From Triplophysa rosa (lineage: Eukaryota > Chordata > Actinopteri > Cypriniformes > Nemacheilidae): 64,000 nucleotides of DNA. Position 1 is the first letter of the stretch, and the number at the start of each line of letters is the position of its first letter. The notes beneath the pieces were generated by a model that had not been told where the DNA came from, did no database searches, and was given only the letters and a program-made list of their open reading frames with translations. The position numbers and the translations under genes were made by a program. Location: contig NC_079898.1 in the NCBI RefSeq assembly GCF_024868665.1, forward strand, positions 4,970,096 to 5,034,095, written 5' to 3'. This document shows, piece after piece, positions 48,123-59,800 of the stretch.

Positions 48123-48850
48123 TTATTAGTTTGTCGTCTCTCAAAAACTGTCCTTTTTGGACGTTGGAATTGCACATACAATGAAATCTGACTGTCATGA
48201 AGTGGCTTTTACTTTTGTGTTTTGTTTCATTAATACGCTTTTTTCACCCAACTGCTTCATTATAACAGATACGTGTTTTTATGCAATAGGCTAAGAAAAT
48301 AAAGTTAAACGAGAAATGTTTAACTATTTTGTCATGCATTTTCTCTATATTTTCAAATATATATTAAATATATAATTTAATATATATTAAATGAAATTTA
48401 TATTAAATTATTTATGTCCGTTAATAAATGTGGAAATGTTCTGTGTAAGAAAAATGAAAGCACATCATTTATTTATAAATTGTATGTAGGTCTATAGGCT
48501 GTTAGGTATGCCGACATAATGCCTTTTCATAACGAATTGACAAACCAGTACCTTAAATTTATTAGAAATGTGCATGTCATGTGCACTCATTATCCCTTTA
48601 TCATCATGACTTGGCATTTCTCATGCTATTATTACCCTTACACGTTTATATTCACCATAGACGCTTTACATGCCTAAAATTGCTTAAAAAATAGCTTGCT
48701 AACAATGACACATAATTGTTGTTTTCTTTCAGTGAGTGCAAGGGAAGGTTTTTTATATGGCTCAGTGGCTGCATGTATCGGATTAACGCAGAAACGTGAT
48801 TTTTGCTGGGGGCGCGTGCCCTTTCTCCCAGTAGGCCCCACCTTCTGCTG
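48123..48850. other. gsta upstream region
   Basis: AT-rich DNA with no gene seen; contains (ATATTAAAT)-like simple sequence at about 48355-48410. Confidence 0.4.
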
Positions 48851-48853
48851 AAA

Positions 48854-48860
48854 TATAAAG
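48854..48860 (+). promoter_or_regulatory. TATA box of the GST gene
   Basis: TATAAAG about 95 bp upstream of the start codon, in a GC-richer setting (GGCCCCACC just before). Distance fits a short 5' UTR. Confidence 0.6.
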
Positions 48861-48954
48861 ACAGACTCGAGCGAGCGATCCTGTGGCACACACTTACATG
48901 ATATCTGTTTAGTCACTCAAAGTTGAGAAGTGGCGGTTTCTTTTCTCTGTGAAA

Positions 48955-50297
48955 ATGTCTGGAAAGATCGTGTTGCATTACTTCGATGGAAGAGGGAAAA
49001 TGGAGTCAGTCCGGTGGCTTTTGGCTGCAGCTGGAGTTGAGGTTTGTTGCGTGAACGTCTAGAAAAGTTATGCACGTGTGTGCGATTATATTACACGCCA
49101 CAGACGTGCGTGTATGTAAGCTAATGTTTCTGGATATTCTTACCTCTTGACTTATTGAACATGAAAAGATTTGTGTTTTGTTTACAGTTTGAGGAAGTGT
49201 TTTTAACCAAAAGGGAGCAGTTTGAAAAGTTGATCAATGGTACGTCTGGGTTACTTGCATGCTCATTAGAGAACACAAAATTGAGCCATTCACCGTGGGT
49301 TGTCAAATGAAATGTTGTGGACAACTCTTAGGTCTAGAACAGCACTTACACATATATGTTGCAATCACACTTATACAATATACATTTGAGCCATTGGGTG
49401 CCAAGAGTATCATGCATGAATTTCTTGGTTTCTTTTATCTAGATGGAGCCCTGATGTTTAACCAGGTGCCTTTGGTTGAGATCGATGGAATGCAGCTTGT
49501 GCAGACAAAGGCTATCTTGAACTACATTGCTGGAAAATACAACCTCTACGGAAAGGACCTTAAAGAGCGGGCTATGTAAATATCAATGATTCATGAGACA
49601 CTTGTTCAACAGATTCTAGTGTTTCCAGTAAGCTTCTTTGCTTTTAGCCCCACCTGAGCATATAGTATATCATTGAACACATGTGGGTTGTCTTGCAGGA
49701 TTGACATGTATGTTGAAGGAATCGGTGACTTAATGGATTTGTTTGCAGTTTTGCCATTCTTACCACCTGACAACAAGCAGAAACAGCTTGCAAACATAGA
49801 GAGCAAGGCGAAAGACCGCTTGCTTCAGTTGTTTGAAAAGGTACTGGTAGCGCTATTTTACACTTGGTTTAATATTTTCGCAATAATGCAATTATGTTCA
49901 CAATGTCACTTTTTTTGGTAGGCTCTTGCACACGGTGAGTTCCTTGTGGGAAACCAGTTAAGCCGTGCTGATGTTCTTCTCCTTGAGATCACACTGATGT
50001 TGCAAGAACTATTCCCTGAAATACTTTCAACATTTCCCAAACTCCAGGTGCTGAGAAAATTCACACCAGTGAAACGCATTACACCAGATTTATTTTCCAT
50101 GCTCCAAAATAATATAAAATCATGCATCTTTTGGTAAAATTTAAATAACAAATCTTTCATTTCAGGAATTCCAGGGCAGAATAAAGGCTATACCAACAAT
50201 CAGAAAGTTCCTCCAGCCTGGCAGTGCAAGAAAACCCCCATCTGATGAGGCTTATGTGAAAACTGTAAAGGAAGTGTTGAGCCATTTATTTAAATAG
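48955..50297 (+). CDS. gsta: Glutathione S-transferase, class alpha
   Basis: Six exons join in frame to 223 aa: 48955-49041, 49188-49239, 49443-49575, 49699-49840, 49922-50047, 50166-50297. The N-terminal thioredoxin-like domain has the catalytic Tyr9 ([16 protein letters not shown]) and the glutathione-binding QVP (54-56) and QT (67-68) residues. The all-helical C-terminal domain has the alpha-class [15 protein letters not shown] segment and the ending [20 protein letters not shown]. The enzyme conjugates glutathione to electrophiles in the cytosol. Lys15 replaces the Arg15 of mammalian enzymes, as in other fish alpha GSTs known to me. Neighbouring tmem14a, as in the human GSTA cluster, supports class alpha. 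Which fish paralogue it is cannot be decided. Poly(A) signal AATAAA at 50405. Confidence 0.95.
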
Positions 50298-50404
50298 GAG
50301 GCCCATTAAAAAATAACGAATTATGGACCAAACTGAAATTTAAACATGGATTCTGTCAATCATAAATACATTTTTTAAATAAGTCTTGTTCATTCTCCAA
50401 TTAA

Positions 50405-50455
50405 AATAAATATGTACAATAACTCTTATAGTGGTTGTCTTTTGGGGTTTTTATT
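50405..50455. promoter_or_regulatory. Facing poly(A) signals of gsta and tmem14a
   Basis: Plus-strand AATAAA at 50405-50410 serves gsta and minus-strand AATAAA at 50450-50455 serves tmem14a. The cleavage sites would therefore lie within a few dozen bases of each other or overlap. Confidence 0.5.
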
Positions 50456-50682
50456 TGATAACATGACATTGAGTTACTTAAACATTTATAAGCTTTTGGT
50501 CAAATGTTAACACGTTAATGTTAACTAAAGCACTAACAATGACATGCATTTGGAATGAACAAGTTACAAGATTATGTACACGGAGAAATTAATGTGAAAT
50601 GCAAACACTCTGTAAACATGGCAAACTGTGTAGTTGGTTCATATTGTCAAAATAGTCCCAATGTGGTCTGTCGATGTAACTC

Positions 50683-51813
50683 CTAGAAGATCAGAAGTCG
50701 CAAAACCATCAGGAGGCTGAAATAAGAACACAATCACAGATTGACTTTATATACTAGTATATAAAGGCATCAGCATAAGACGGCTATATGCAACTCATGA
50801 CAGTGATAAAAGCAGCTCAGCATCTGTACTAGATAACTACCTACAAATTAATTTAGTTTGAATATCTGCTTAATTTGTTCCAATAAATCTGAACGACTTG
50901 TGTTCATAGTGTTCTTTTTCCTAATCAAAATTGCCCTGTAATGCCTTCTCTTCTTCCGACGGCTGCTTTAATCTTTGAATATTTTGTGTCATGCTTCAGC
51001 AACATCTGATATTACCATGACGGAGCCTTAAAAACTTACAGACATAAACAGATTTACCTTAACCCTGCCATAATGCCCGCAGGCATCAATTTTCCAGACT
51101 TCCTGAATCTCATTCCCATCACAACAGCCAGTGCACCAGAAGCAACTACAGTTAAAAAGTATACAGTAGTTAAAGCAAGTTCAAAACGAACGAGAAAATA
51201 AAAAGTAAATCATTTTGGAGATAATTTCTCATTGTGTACTCACTTAAAGAAGGCCAGTAATCATGGGGGTCAAAAGATATTCTATATGCGCCATATGCAG
51301 ACACACTTCCAAAGAACAGTCCAGCAATTAATGACATCACACTTCCTGTAAAAATTTGAATGGAAAACAGAAGAAATATGAAACAGCTCCTCCAGTTCCT
51401 CACAAGACAGTACTGTGTTATTGGTACTGTGTCACACTGGCGCCATCTAACGTCTAAAACACGGTAGTTCTGTTTAATACTATTTACAAATGCACTTCTA
51501 CGTGCTATTACATGACATTCAAGAATCTCAAAGAAAATCTAAGTTTTACTATACATGTCTACCACTCTTATGAAAATAAAGCATGCTTTTGCATCTTCCA
51601 AAACTACACTTTTACTATAATCATGTTTAACGTTAAGGGAAAACTATAATAAGGTGCATAAATGTAGATAGTCGATTATGGGCCCATATTAAACATTATC
51701 TCCAAACGTGCATATAAAACAACAACAACGTGTATACCTTTTCTTTTATATCCCATAAATCCTCCCAGCGCAATGGCTGCAGCATAAGCAAAACCCAGCC
51801 AATCTACTGCCAT
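50683..51813 (-). CDS. tmem14a: Transmembrane protein 14A
   Basis: Four coding exons join in frame to 99 aa, the length of human TMEM14A: 51738-51813, 51244-51345, 51058-51145, 50683-50716. The protein starts MAVDWLGFAYAAAIALGG and ends AGLSLLMVLRLLIF. It has the family glycine-rich hydrophobic segments: FAYAAAIALGGFMGYKRKG, SLIAGLFFGSVSAYGAYR, ASGALAVVMGMRFRKS and MPAGIMAGLS. TMEM14 proteins are small membrane proteins of mitochondria/ER; TMEM14A is linked to resistance to apoptosis. The MPAGxxAG and RxSGKxMP motifs match; the ending LRLLIF favours 14A over 14C. An untranslated first exon ending at about 52076 is likely (GTGAT|GTAAG). Convergent with gsta, as expected from the human order. 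Confidence 0.92.
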
Positions 51814-52076
51814 TGTGAACTAGAAAACTGAACATTGACATGCGCAGTGTTAACGTTATATTTGACAGAATAAGACAAAAATACATTTACATTCAACATA
51901 AACAACAACCGGTAACACACAGTCAATAACAGCATTACCACAAGCGCGTGTGAACTGAGGGTATGTCAACAAACGCTGGAATTTAGCGAGCACAACTTGA
52001 ATATGAAATGTCGGATACCTGTACTGACAAGCAAAAATCTAACTAACAGGGTGAAGTTCATATCTAGGAACTTACA

Positions 52077-52130
52077 TCACGATGACGACAAAACCGGAAG
52101 TGAATGGGTTGATTAATATGGCGCCAAGTT
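52077..52130 (-). promoter_or_regulatory. Likely tmem14a first-exon/promoter region
   Basis: Contains CCGGAAGTG (ETS-type, 52094-52102) and ATGGCGCC (YY1-like) next to a donor-like GTAAG at 52071-52075. TATA-less, housekeeping type. Confidence 0.45.
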
Positions 52131-53920
52131 TTTGAGCACATTTGCAGAATAAAAGTCATGGATAAAATAAAATGTTTTAATGGAGTTCAGTCTAGTGTAT
52201 TTCGCCTTATTGTTTGTTGTATGTATTACGTTAATGATATAAAAAAATAACTAGCATATTTTAAGACTTCTTTAAGCTAACAGCACACATGGAGTACATT
52301 GCAAATCATTGCCAGTATTTTGTTTGTACAGCTCAATTGGGTTAATAATAAAAACATAATACAAACAAACAAAATAAAATACATGAATTAAATAAAGAAT
52401 ATATATTTAAGGATCAAATTGCATTTGGGGTTAATCCATAGGGCCTATTAGCATAGCGAGTTTTATCTCTTTAACTGTCACCGTTCCACTATTAGGGGTG
52501 TCCAATGTCGGTCCTGGAGGGCCACTGTCCTGCAGAGTTTAGCTCCAACTTGGCTCAACACACCTGTTTGGAAGTTTCTAGTCTGCTTTGTGAGACCTTG
52601 ATTAGCTGTTCAGGTGTGTTTGATTAGGGTTGAAGCTAAACTTTGCAGGACACCAGCCCTCCAGGACTGACTTTGGACAATTGGAACACCTAGGTTTACT
52701 TCAATACTAAAATCTTATCTAATCATGACAAACTATATATCATTGGAAAGGTCTAAGACTCTAGAATACATATTTGAGCAGTGTTTTACAAAAATAAATT
52801 AGTAGGAGTAGTCATTTATTCATTTATGACAAGAGTGAGCATAAAAACTATTAAATGCTGCTAAATGTCACCGTTTCAGTGGAACACTGACGTTATGCAA
52901 TATAATTCCATTTTAATCCTGACAAACTATATATCATTGGAAAGCTCTAAGCATGTAGATTTTATCTTTCAGAACTGTTTTGCAATAGAAATCACTTAGT
53001 AAAAGCAATTTTCTCAAATGTCACTGGGCCCATTTGGTACCATTAATATTACAAATTCATAATCATATTTTATTGTAAATTTAAAAACAAATCTAAAAAA
53101 CTTCTATTTCATTGGAAAGCTCCAAGATTGTCCTTTTTATATACAGTATAATGATGAAATTTATTAATTTGTAATTTGTATGCAGTAAACCATTGGAGCC
53201 TATGACACCTAGTGGCAGTTGTTGGTGTAACGATTCAAATTATCCCAGGAACCACATTTTTTGTCAGCTTGAAATTTGACACAAATCTTGTTTAGAAGTA
53301 TGTCTTTAATTTTCTGGTGTTTTTTTGGGGGGGGGGTTTAGTAAAATAAAACAATGTTTATTTATTATTTTATTATTATTAATGTACAATTAAACTGCTA
53401 TAACTATTTTTTAGTTTAGTTTAACCATTTTTCAACTCCAGACACTTTTACAATAAAGGATAGAATCTCTTCTTTAAAACAAGACCAAGATTAGAGTTAC
53501 ACTGATTTAAAAGTTGAAATCACTTTTTAGCCCCACCCTCAAAAAAGGGGACCGACAGCTACGGGTTTAAAGCACTCCTGTTCATTAAATGCTTATAGAA
53601 TCAAATATACATTTTAAATGCCACAAAATAGTGAGAAACCTTAATAAATCTACATCCGAGTAAACTTGTCTACAATTAACATATCATTGCACAAACTGAA
53701 CCTCATTTTCATTAAGACACCAAAAGGCAAACATTACATTTTCTGTCATCTTTCATAAAATCTTCATTTACAAACGTTTGTAAACAAACTTGACCTGTTA
53801 AATGCATTCATTAACCCAAAATCCACTTTCAAATCAAATGTTGCTTCTTATTCCGCAAAAGGATATTGAATTGAATGTCACTTGAGAAAGACATCGAATA
53901 AGTAAAATGACAAGTCAGAA
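52131..53920. other. Intergenic DNA with a foldback repeat
   Basis: No gene is seen. It contains the foldback element described at 52494-52690, two similar short phrases (ATGACAAACTATATATCATTGG at about 52724 and TGACAAACTATATATCATTGG at 52920) about 195 bp apart, and a (G)10 run near 53330. Confidence 0.5.
52494..52690. repeat. Foldback MITE
   Basis: The left arm GGGTGTCCAATGTCGGTCCTGG and the reverse complement of the right arm (AATTGTCCAAAGTCAGTCCTGG) pair, and pairing continues through GAGGGC, GTCCTGCA and AGTTTAGCT. Almost the whole unit folds into one hairpin. This family is common in fish. Confidence 0.8.
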
Positions 53921-53936
53921 TTTTTAAAAACCAACT

Positions 53937-54600
53937 TTATTGTGAACGTCACCAAGTACAGACAATGGGATGAAGTGTTTCTAGATAAATCTGTGTACTG
54001 CTGGGCTGACATTAATATGGCTATTTAAACAATACTGCATTACAAGTCTTTAAAGGATAGGCATCAATGCAGCACCAGTTGGGCTGTTGCAGTATCATGA
54101 GGATTGTGTTTGAATAACAAAGTAAAAAAATACACAAGATCAAAGCCTACAAGGAAGAGTTGAGCCTCATTGATCAGGAAACACCGAGGCGTAGATTTGA
54201 GGATTGTGCCAGTCATATTACAAAATATCAAAAGTCTTTGTTTCAAACACTAGTCTGGTACAGTAGATAACTGGCAACAATAATTACATTCTTTGAATAT
54301 TAACATCACATCGGTCCACACTGGGGTACAAGACCGTCTCCATTTCTGCCCAAAAGATGCTCTCGTGAGAAATTAATGAGCTGCAGCAATTTTATCAGTC
54401 ATACATGAATGATGTGAAACAAAAGCGATATTGTCATTCTTAAATGAAGGATAAACAACAATTAGAACTGAAAATGAAGATTTGTTTTAATTGTGTGAAC
54501 TGCTGAAACACTTAAACAGAGAAATTAGGAAACACTGCCATCATTGCCCAGACATGACCTTTGAAAAGAAGTCAAAATTTCTCAGACGTTCCTTAGCTGT
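53937..54600 (-). other. Unassigned terminal-exon-like segment
   Basis: On the minus strand an acceptor (GTGTTTCAG, at 54601-54609) is followed by an open frame TAKERLRNFDFFSKVMSGQ and a TGA at 54541-54543. Then come about 600 bp without ORF and an AATAAA at 53937-53942. This has the shape of the last coding exon and 3' UTR of a gene. The peptide is not recognised, and none of the agpat5 exons upstream ends in the phase that would make this its alternative last exon. It could be chance. Confidence 0.35.
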
Positions 54601-54609
54601 CTGAAACAC

Positions 54610-56835
54610 AATACACACGACAATACAAATAAAATCAGAGCAGATATCAACCCACAAGAGAAAAAAAAAACATTCACAACAGGACACACTGCTTATGGTA
54701 AATGTAGATTAAGTTTAGGAGGTAGAATTTATTATGTAAAAACACCATATTGGTTACATTTAGATTATGGAAAGAGCGTAAAACACACAGTTATTATGAA
54801 TGCAAATAGCCCTCATCTGAAAGCACAAATGAATCATTAGAATCTAAACTAACAGCCTATCGGCATGCAGGCAGGTGTAATCTATATTGTGCAATCTGTG
54901 TTTAAACTCGATGAAAGAATAAAAAGTGCCTTCTAGGTAAATCGACATTTTGGCAAATGCTTAAATTTGGCGCTGTGGGTAAAATGTGTGTTAAGTTTCC
55001 TACATCCCCAAAATTGTATTGTTAGATAAAGAAGGGCTTGATTCCATTTAAGGTTTTAAATTTGAATGACTTTGGGGTTAAAAACTCAGACATTATCTCA
55101 TCTCAATCCCATTAACTCATTTTAATTTTCAAGTGTTCCATACTTGTTCAAATACTTTCCCCATCAGAATATATTTCAGATGACACAACCACACAGTATA
55201 AACCATGGGCAAGCATAATCTTCTGTAAGCCTACAAATCTTTTAAATGTGGGAACTCGTATTTTTAGAAGAGTTACCCACAGATGCAGTTAGATAGATGG
55301 AGTGAAGCTCCAAGTGCCAAAACGCTTCAGCAGCACTTTATGATATTTACTTGTCTATTATCATCAAAGCGCAAGATTTCATTCATTTGTACATCATGAA
55401 AGGCATAAACAAGGTGGTGTCCATACTTCTGGGATTTGTTTTTGGATATTAAAGTCTACACCAAATGCACGACATGACAGATTTTCCAGACTTTTCTTCC
55501 TGTTATTACGCAGGCTTTTAATAAAGATATTCCAATAGAATTCAAATATTCAAAATTTATTTATTGTATTTAAATTAGAACATTTTTAATATTAAAATGA
55601 ATTTAACTGATTCATTCTAAAGTAGGTATTGCAATTTTGGGGGGGAACCCAAAATAAAAAAATGAACCCTACTTTTCTCCATAAAACAAAAATATATAAT
55701 GACCATGAGATTTCAAGCTCGATAAAAAGACTACATTTCATTATAGTAATTCTATTCTATCCGAGTCATTTTTCATTAATTTATTGCAGCTCCTAAATCT
55801 TATTGTCCTTCCAATTAGAGCAGTGGTCAAGAACACCAAACCATTTCAGAATTTGAATGCAAGTACGAGTAACATGTGACGGAGAGAAAGATTATCCGTA
55901 AACAACCTTTGGCCTGTTTCTTATATCATAATACTTTAGAAAAAGGTCCATTTTGGAGCTTGACTGTCATGGACACTATAGACCTTAGTTATATGAAAAG
56001 ATTCTTCACAATCTCTCTTTTGGTGTTCTACGAACGAAAATAAAAAAAGAATACAGATTAATAGCAACAGGAGGCAGAGTAATTTGTGAAAGATTTTTTG
56101 TCCTACTGCTTTTCGTTCGCAGGTTTGGCAACAATCTGAAATATTTAGCAATAGTGCAAACACTGACAATATAAAGCCCATATCTGATGGCCCTTTCAGG
56201 TCTTGTCATCAAATCAAATAAAAATGATAATCAACGTGAAATAACTCCATTCGTAATATAAAAATAAAACATTCCACAGACACTCAAGAACATGAACTAA
56301 CAGAACTCCGAGCCTGTAAACACATTGATAAAAAAATACTAATTTTCAGAACTCCACCAGTCATCAAAAACTTAAAGGAAAGTTGAACATTTAAAATATT
56401 TACTTTTCAAACAGAAAATGACAAAAAAAGTTTGAAATCAAAAGCTAAATCTTCACGTAATGATCTCTCTGCGTTGTGTTTTTGTAACCGGCGCATTCCT
56501 GATAGACAAACATCACGCAGTGTTTACGCCACAAACAAGCCACTGCAATGCTCAGCCTATGACCAACAAATCTGTCTTCCCTGCGAGCAAATGAGGTCAC
56601 TGATAAAAACATTCTTTTGTTGCAGCTTATTCTTTGCTTGCAGCATAGACACGGTGTTAAAGTTTACCATCAGTCAACTGGGAGAGTATTACAAGACGGA
56701 CAGTAAATGAGCCTCTTGATACGCTATAAGCCAAAAGTTCAAAACTATGAATCCGAAATCTTATCCAGAGAAGCAACCTCACATCTCTGAGTGCTGGTAT
56801 AGCCGTGAGGATGTTTTTTTCTTATGGCTTGCTGC
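54610..56835 (-). other. agpat5 3' flank / 3' UTR
   Basis: No further coding exon is recognised between the unassigned segment and the agpat5 stop codon. The proximal part is probably agpat5 3' UTR. Confidence 0.4.
55780..55785 (-). promoter_or_regulatory. Candidate agpat5 poly(A) signal
   Basis: AATAAA on the minus strand about 1.05 kb past the stop codon. Another AATAAA lies near 55556-55565. Confidence 0.3.
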
Positions 56836-59800
56836 TTATGGACTGACGCTGACCCACGCCCATCCCAGCAGAGTCCCATAGATCCAGGTGTTGAGATAGA
56901 GTTTTCTACCTGACTCGGTTAAAAGCATGGGTAAAGTCAGACCACCGAAAATCAGGAGTGAAGGCAACGTCTTACAGAGACCGAGTGGTGACCTCTGACC
57001 TTCTCCAGGGAACCTGGACCTTTTTTCTGGGTCTTCGGAATCGTAGAAAGTGGTCAGAAGCCTAAAGAGGAAATTACATTAATTTGTATATTTTTGGGCT
57101 TTTTATACCTTTCTTTCATAGGACAATAACATATGGATGGGTGAGGAAAGTGCAGGACAAAGAGAGGCTATCAGCTGCACTTTTCAACAAATGAAACAAA
57201 GTAACGTTGAGTTGTGTAGCAGGTGATGGATACTCACTGATCCTTGATTTCAAATCTTTCGTGCAGCCACCTGCGGAAGAACACGGGTTCAGGAGGAATT
57301 TCCCTCATGTCCAAACGCTTGAAGTAGATGTGCACCCTGCGGCATTCCTTACACAGGAACTCTACCAAAACACACACAACTTCAGTTAGATTGAGAAGAG
57401 GAGGCGCACACAATCAACACAGACAAAAACAAACAAACACGACACGACAAACAAACAGCACAATAAATAATGACTAACATACATCATCATGCGATCCTGC
57501 ACGATTCCATTTGGTTGTTTTTCACCGTTTTAGTCTAGATGTTCTCGGTATGAAAATAATTGTCTGAACAAAGTATTGTTTCAAGCTATATTTATTGACG
57601 GAGTGTTTGTTTCCAAAATCAGTGGGATATAGCAGTAAAAATATCTGGGGAAAAAGGCAATGACTAACCCACGGGACATGCCATGGACAAGTTACATTTT
57701 TAAAGGGACAGTTCACCCAAAAATCATTTGCTCACCCTCATGTTATTTCATGCCTGTATAAATTATTTATAGTTCAAAAAAATTCTGATGAACACAGAGA
57801 AAGACATTTGTAAAAATGTTAGCAATTTTCACTTGTGACATCAGTGACTCCCATAGTAGGAAAAATGAAATGGTAGTCAAAGGTGCCCCAGAACTGCTTG
57901 TTTTCCTCTATTCTTCAAAATATCTCATTTTGTGGTACTACTATGGTAGTGGATGATGTTCCAGAACTGAAAATTGCTAACATTCTTCCAAATATCGTTC
58001 TTTGTGTTCAACAGAACAAAGTAATTTATACAGGTTTGAAACAACCTGAGGGTCAGTAAATAATGACAGAATTTTCATTTTTGGGTGAACTATCCCTTTA
58101 AGTGTTCATCTGCCATTAATGCAGATTACTGTAGATGATGACAGCCAAATAACTAAACTGTGACTGGCCTGTGTTTGGAGATATCTTGAGCATTTTGTAC
58201 ATTTGTAACAATACTTCAAGCCCAGTTATCGGTTTAACTACAGTGATTTTTTATTGCATGTCCTCTAGGGATAAAATGTTACAAGCTCTCTTATTTGTAA
58301 GTCGCTTTGGAGAAGAATCTGCTAAATAAATGTGAATGCAATTTTTCTTCTTACAATGCTGATTCCCCCGAATAAGTCTTTGAGAAATATTGAGAAAGCT
58401 ATTCATTGTTTTCATGATAATATTTCAAGGGTTTTGCTAAAGAGCATATTCATTTTCACTGTGGCATTCAAACTGGAATCAAACGCTGGTGTTAACTGGT
58501 TAAATTTGCTGCTATTGTTATGGGTTACTGAAATACTGGTATCGTGACAAACCCACTGCTGTGCCGTCTCTGAAGACATGCAAGCTTTCTATTTTAAAGG
58601 ATGTAGACATAATATCATAACAGTTACCTAAATGTCGCTACTGTTTATTCCTGTGAAAAACAGGATGTTTTCTGCATGACAACACTTGCAGATTTAGTGT
58701 TTTTGGGAACAGTAACCAATGGAAAATAGCGTGTCGCACGAGTGGCTTGTTTACAGGAAGTGTCAGGAAATTCACGTGTCTGTATTATAGCAGGCCTCAA
58801 TCAGCGTGTGCCCGCATTCTTTCCTGTGCCATTTTCAGTTGACCACACAAAGATCTGCAGCTGCAAATCAAACGTGTGACAGAAACATCACGAGTGTACC
58901 TGGCATTGAAGGAGCTGGACGCCTCTGGCCGTCTGCTGTGAGGGTCCCCTCGTACGCAACAGTGATGTCATACACGGCATCCAGGTGACCCTTCATAGCA
59001 TCTATGGCAACGTGTGATGCTTTCATTCTTGGAGTCAAAACGTGCTTTAGCACAGCCAGTCCTGTAGTACATAAGAAAATGACAAAACACCATAAATTAC
59101 TCACTTCTAAACATAGTTCACACTTTCTACTCTCAATTATTGTTCTGTTTTGAAATGAATGTAATAAAAAATCCCTTTTTTTTTTAACAAGTATGCTCAA
59201 TTTTGGACCCAATGACCTTTGGCAGCAAATTTGGCACAACGTCACAAGGCGCCATTTTTTCATCTGCACACTGACATGAATGAGATTTAAATGCCTTGCT
59301 TGGCTTTAAAAGACTTTGCATACAGTACACAATTTTACGATGTTCACTGGAGAGAAACTGAAATCTAAACATCAATAAATGTCAGCTTGTTAATAACTTC
59401 AAATATCATTGGTTCTCGTGTCTAAGGACTACTTGTCATATTATATTAATGCAATATCGCTCGAGTAGGAGTAAAACAGTAGGCGAGAAATACCCGGATG
59501 GTCTACTAATTCCGCCGAGATTGGTGAGTGTGGATCGGATGGACACTTTTCTATCCCATGAGGCCATGGGAGCTGAGCAACGGTCACATTTCAAAAGTAA
59601 ATCAAATAAATATAGTGGAAAATAGGGCTGCACGATATATATCGAAAAATTATCGTTATCTCGATAATAGAATATGCGATATCCATATCGCAGAGAGTTC
59701 CGATAAATTACATTTGTTTCATGTGTCAATCATTTGTGTGTTGCGTGCTTAGATTGTCCAAATTGGACCAATCAGAAGGGGCATTACTATCTTCATACCC

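Noticed and set aside
55936..56212. Hydrophobic minus-strand ORFs downstream of agpat5
   Set aside because: No similarity to a known protein, no splice context, and located in probable 3' UTR/flank.
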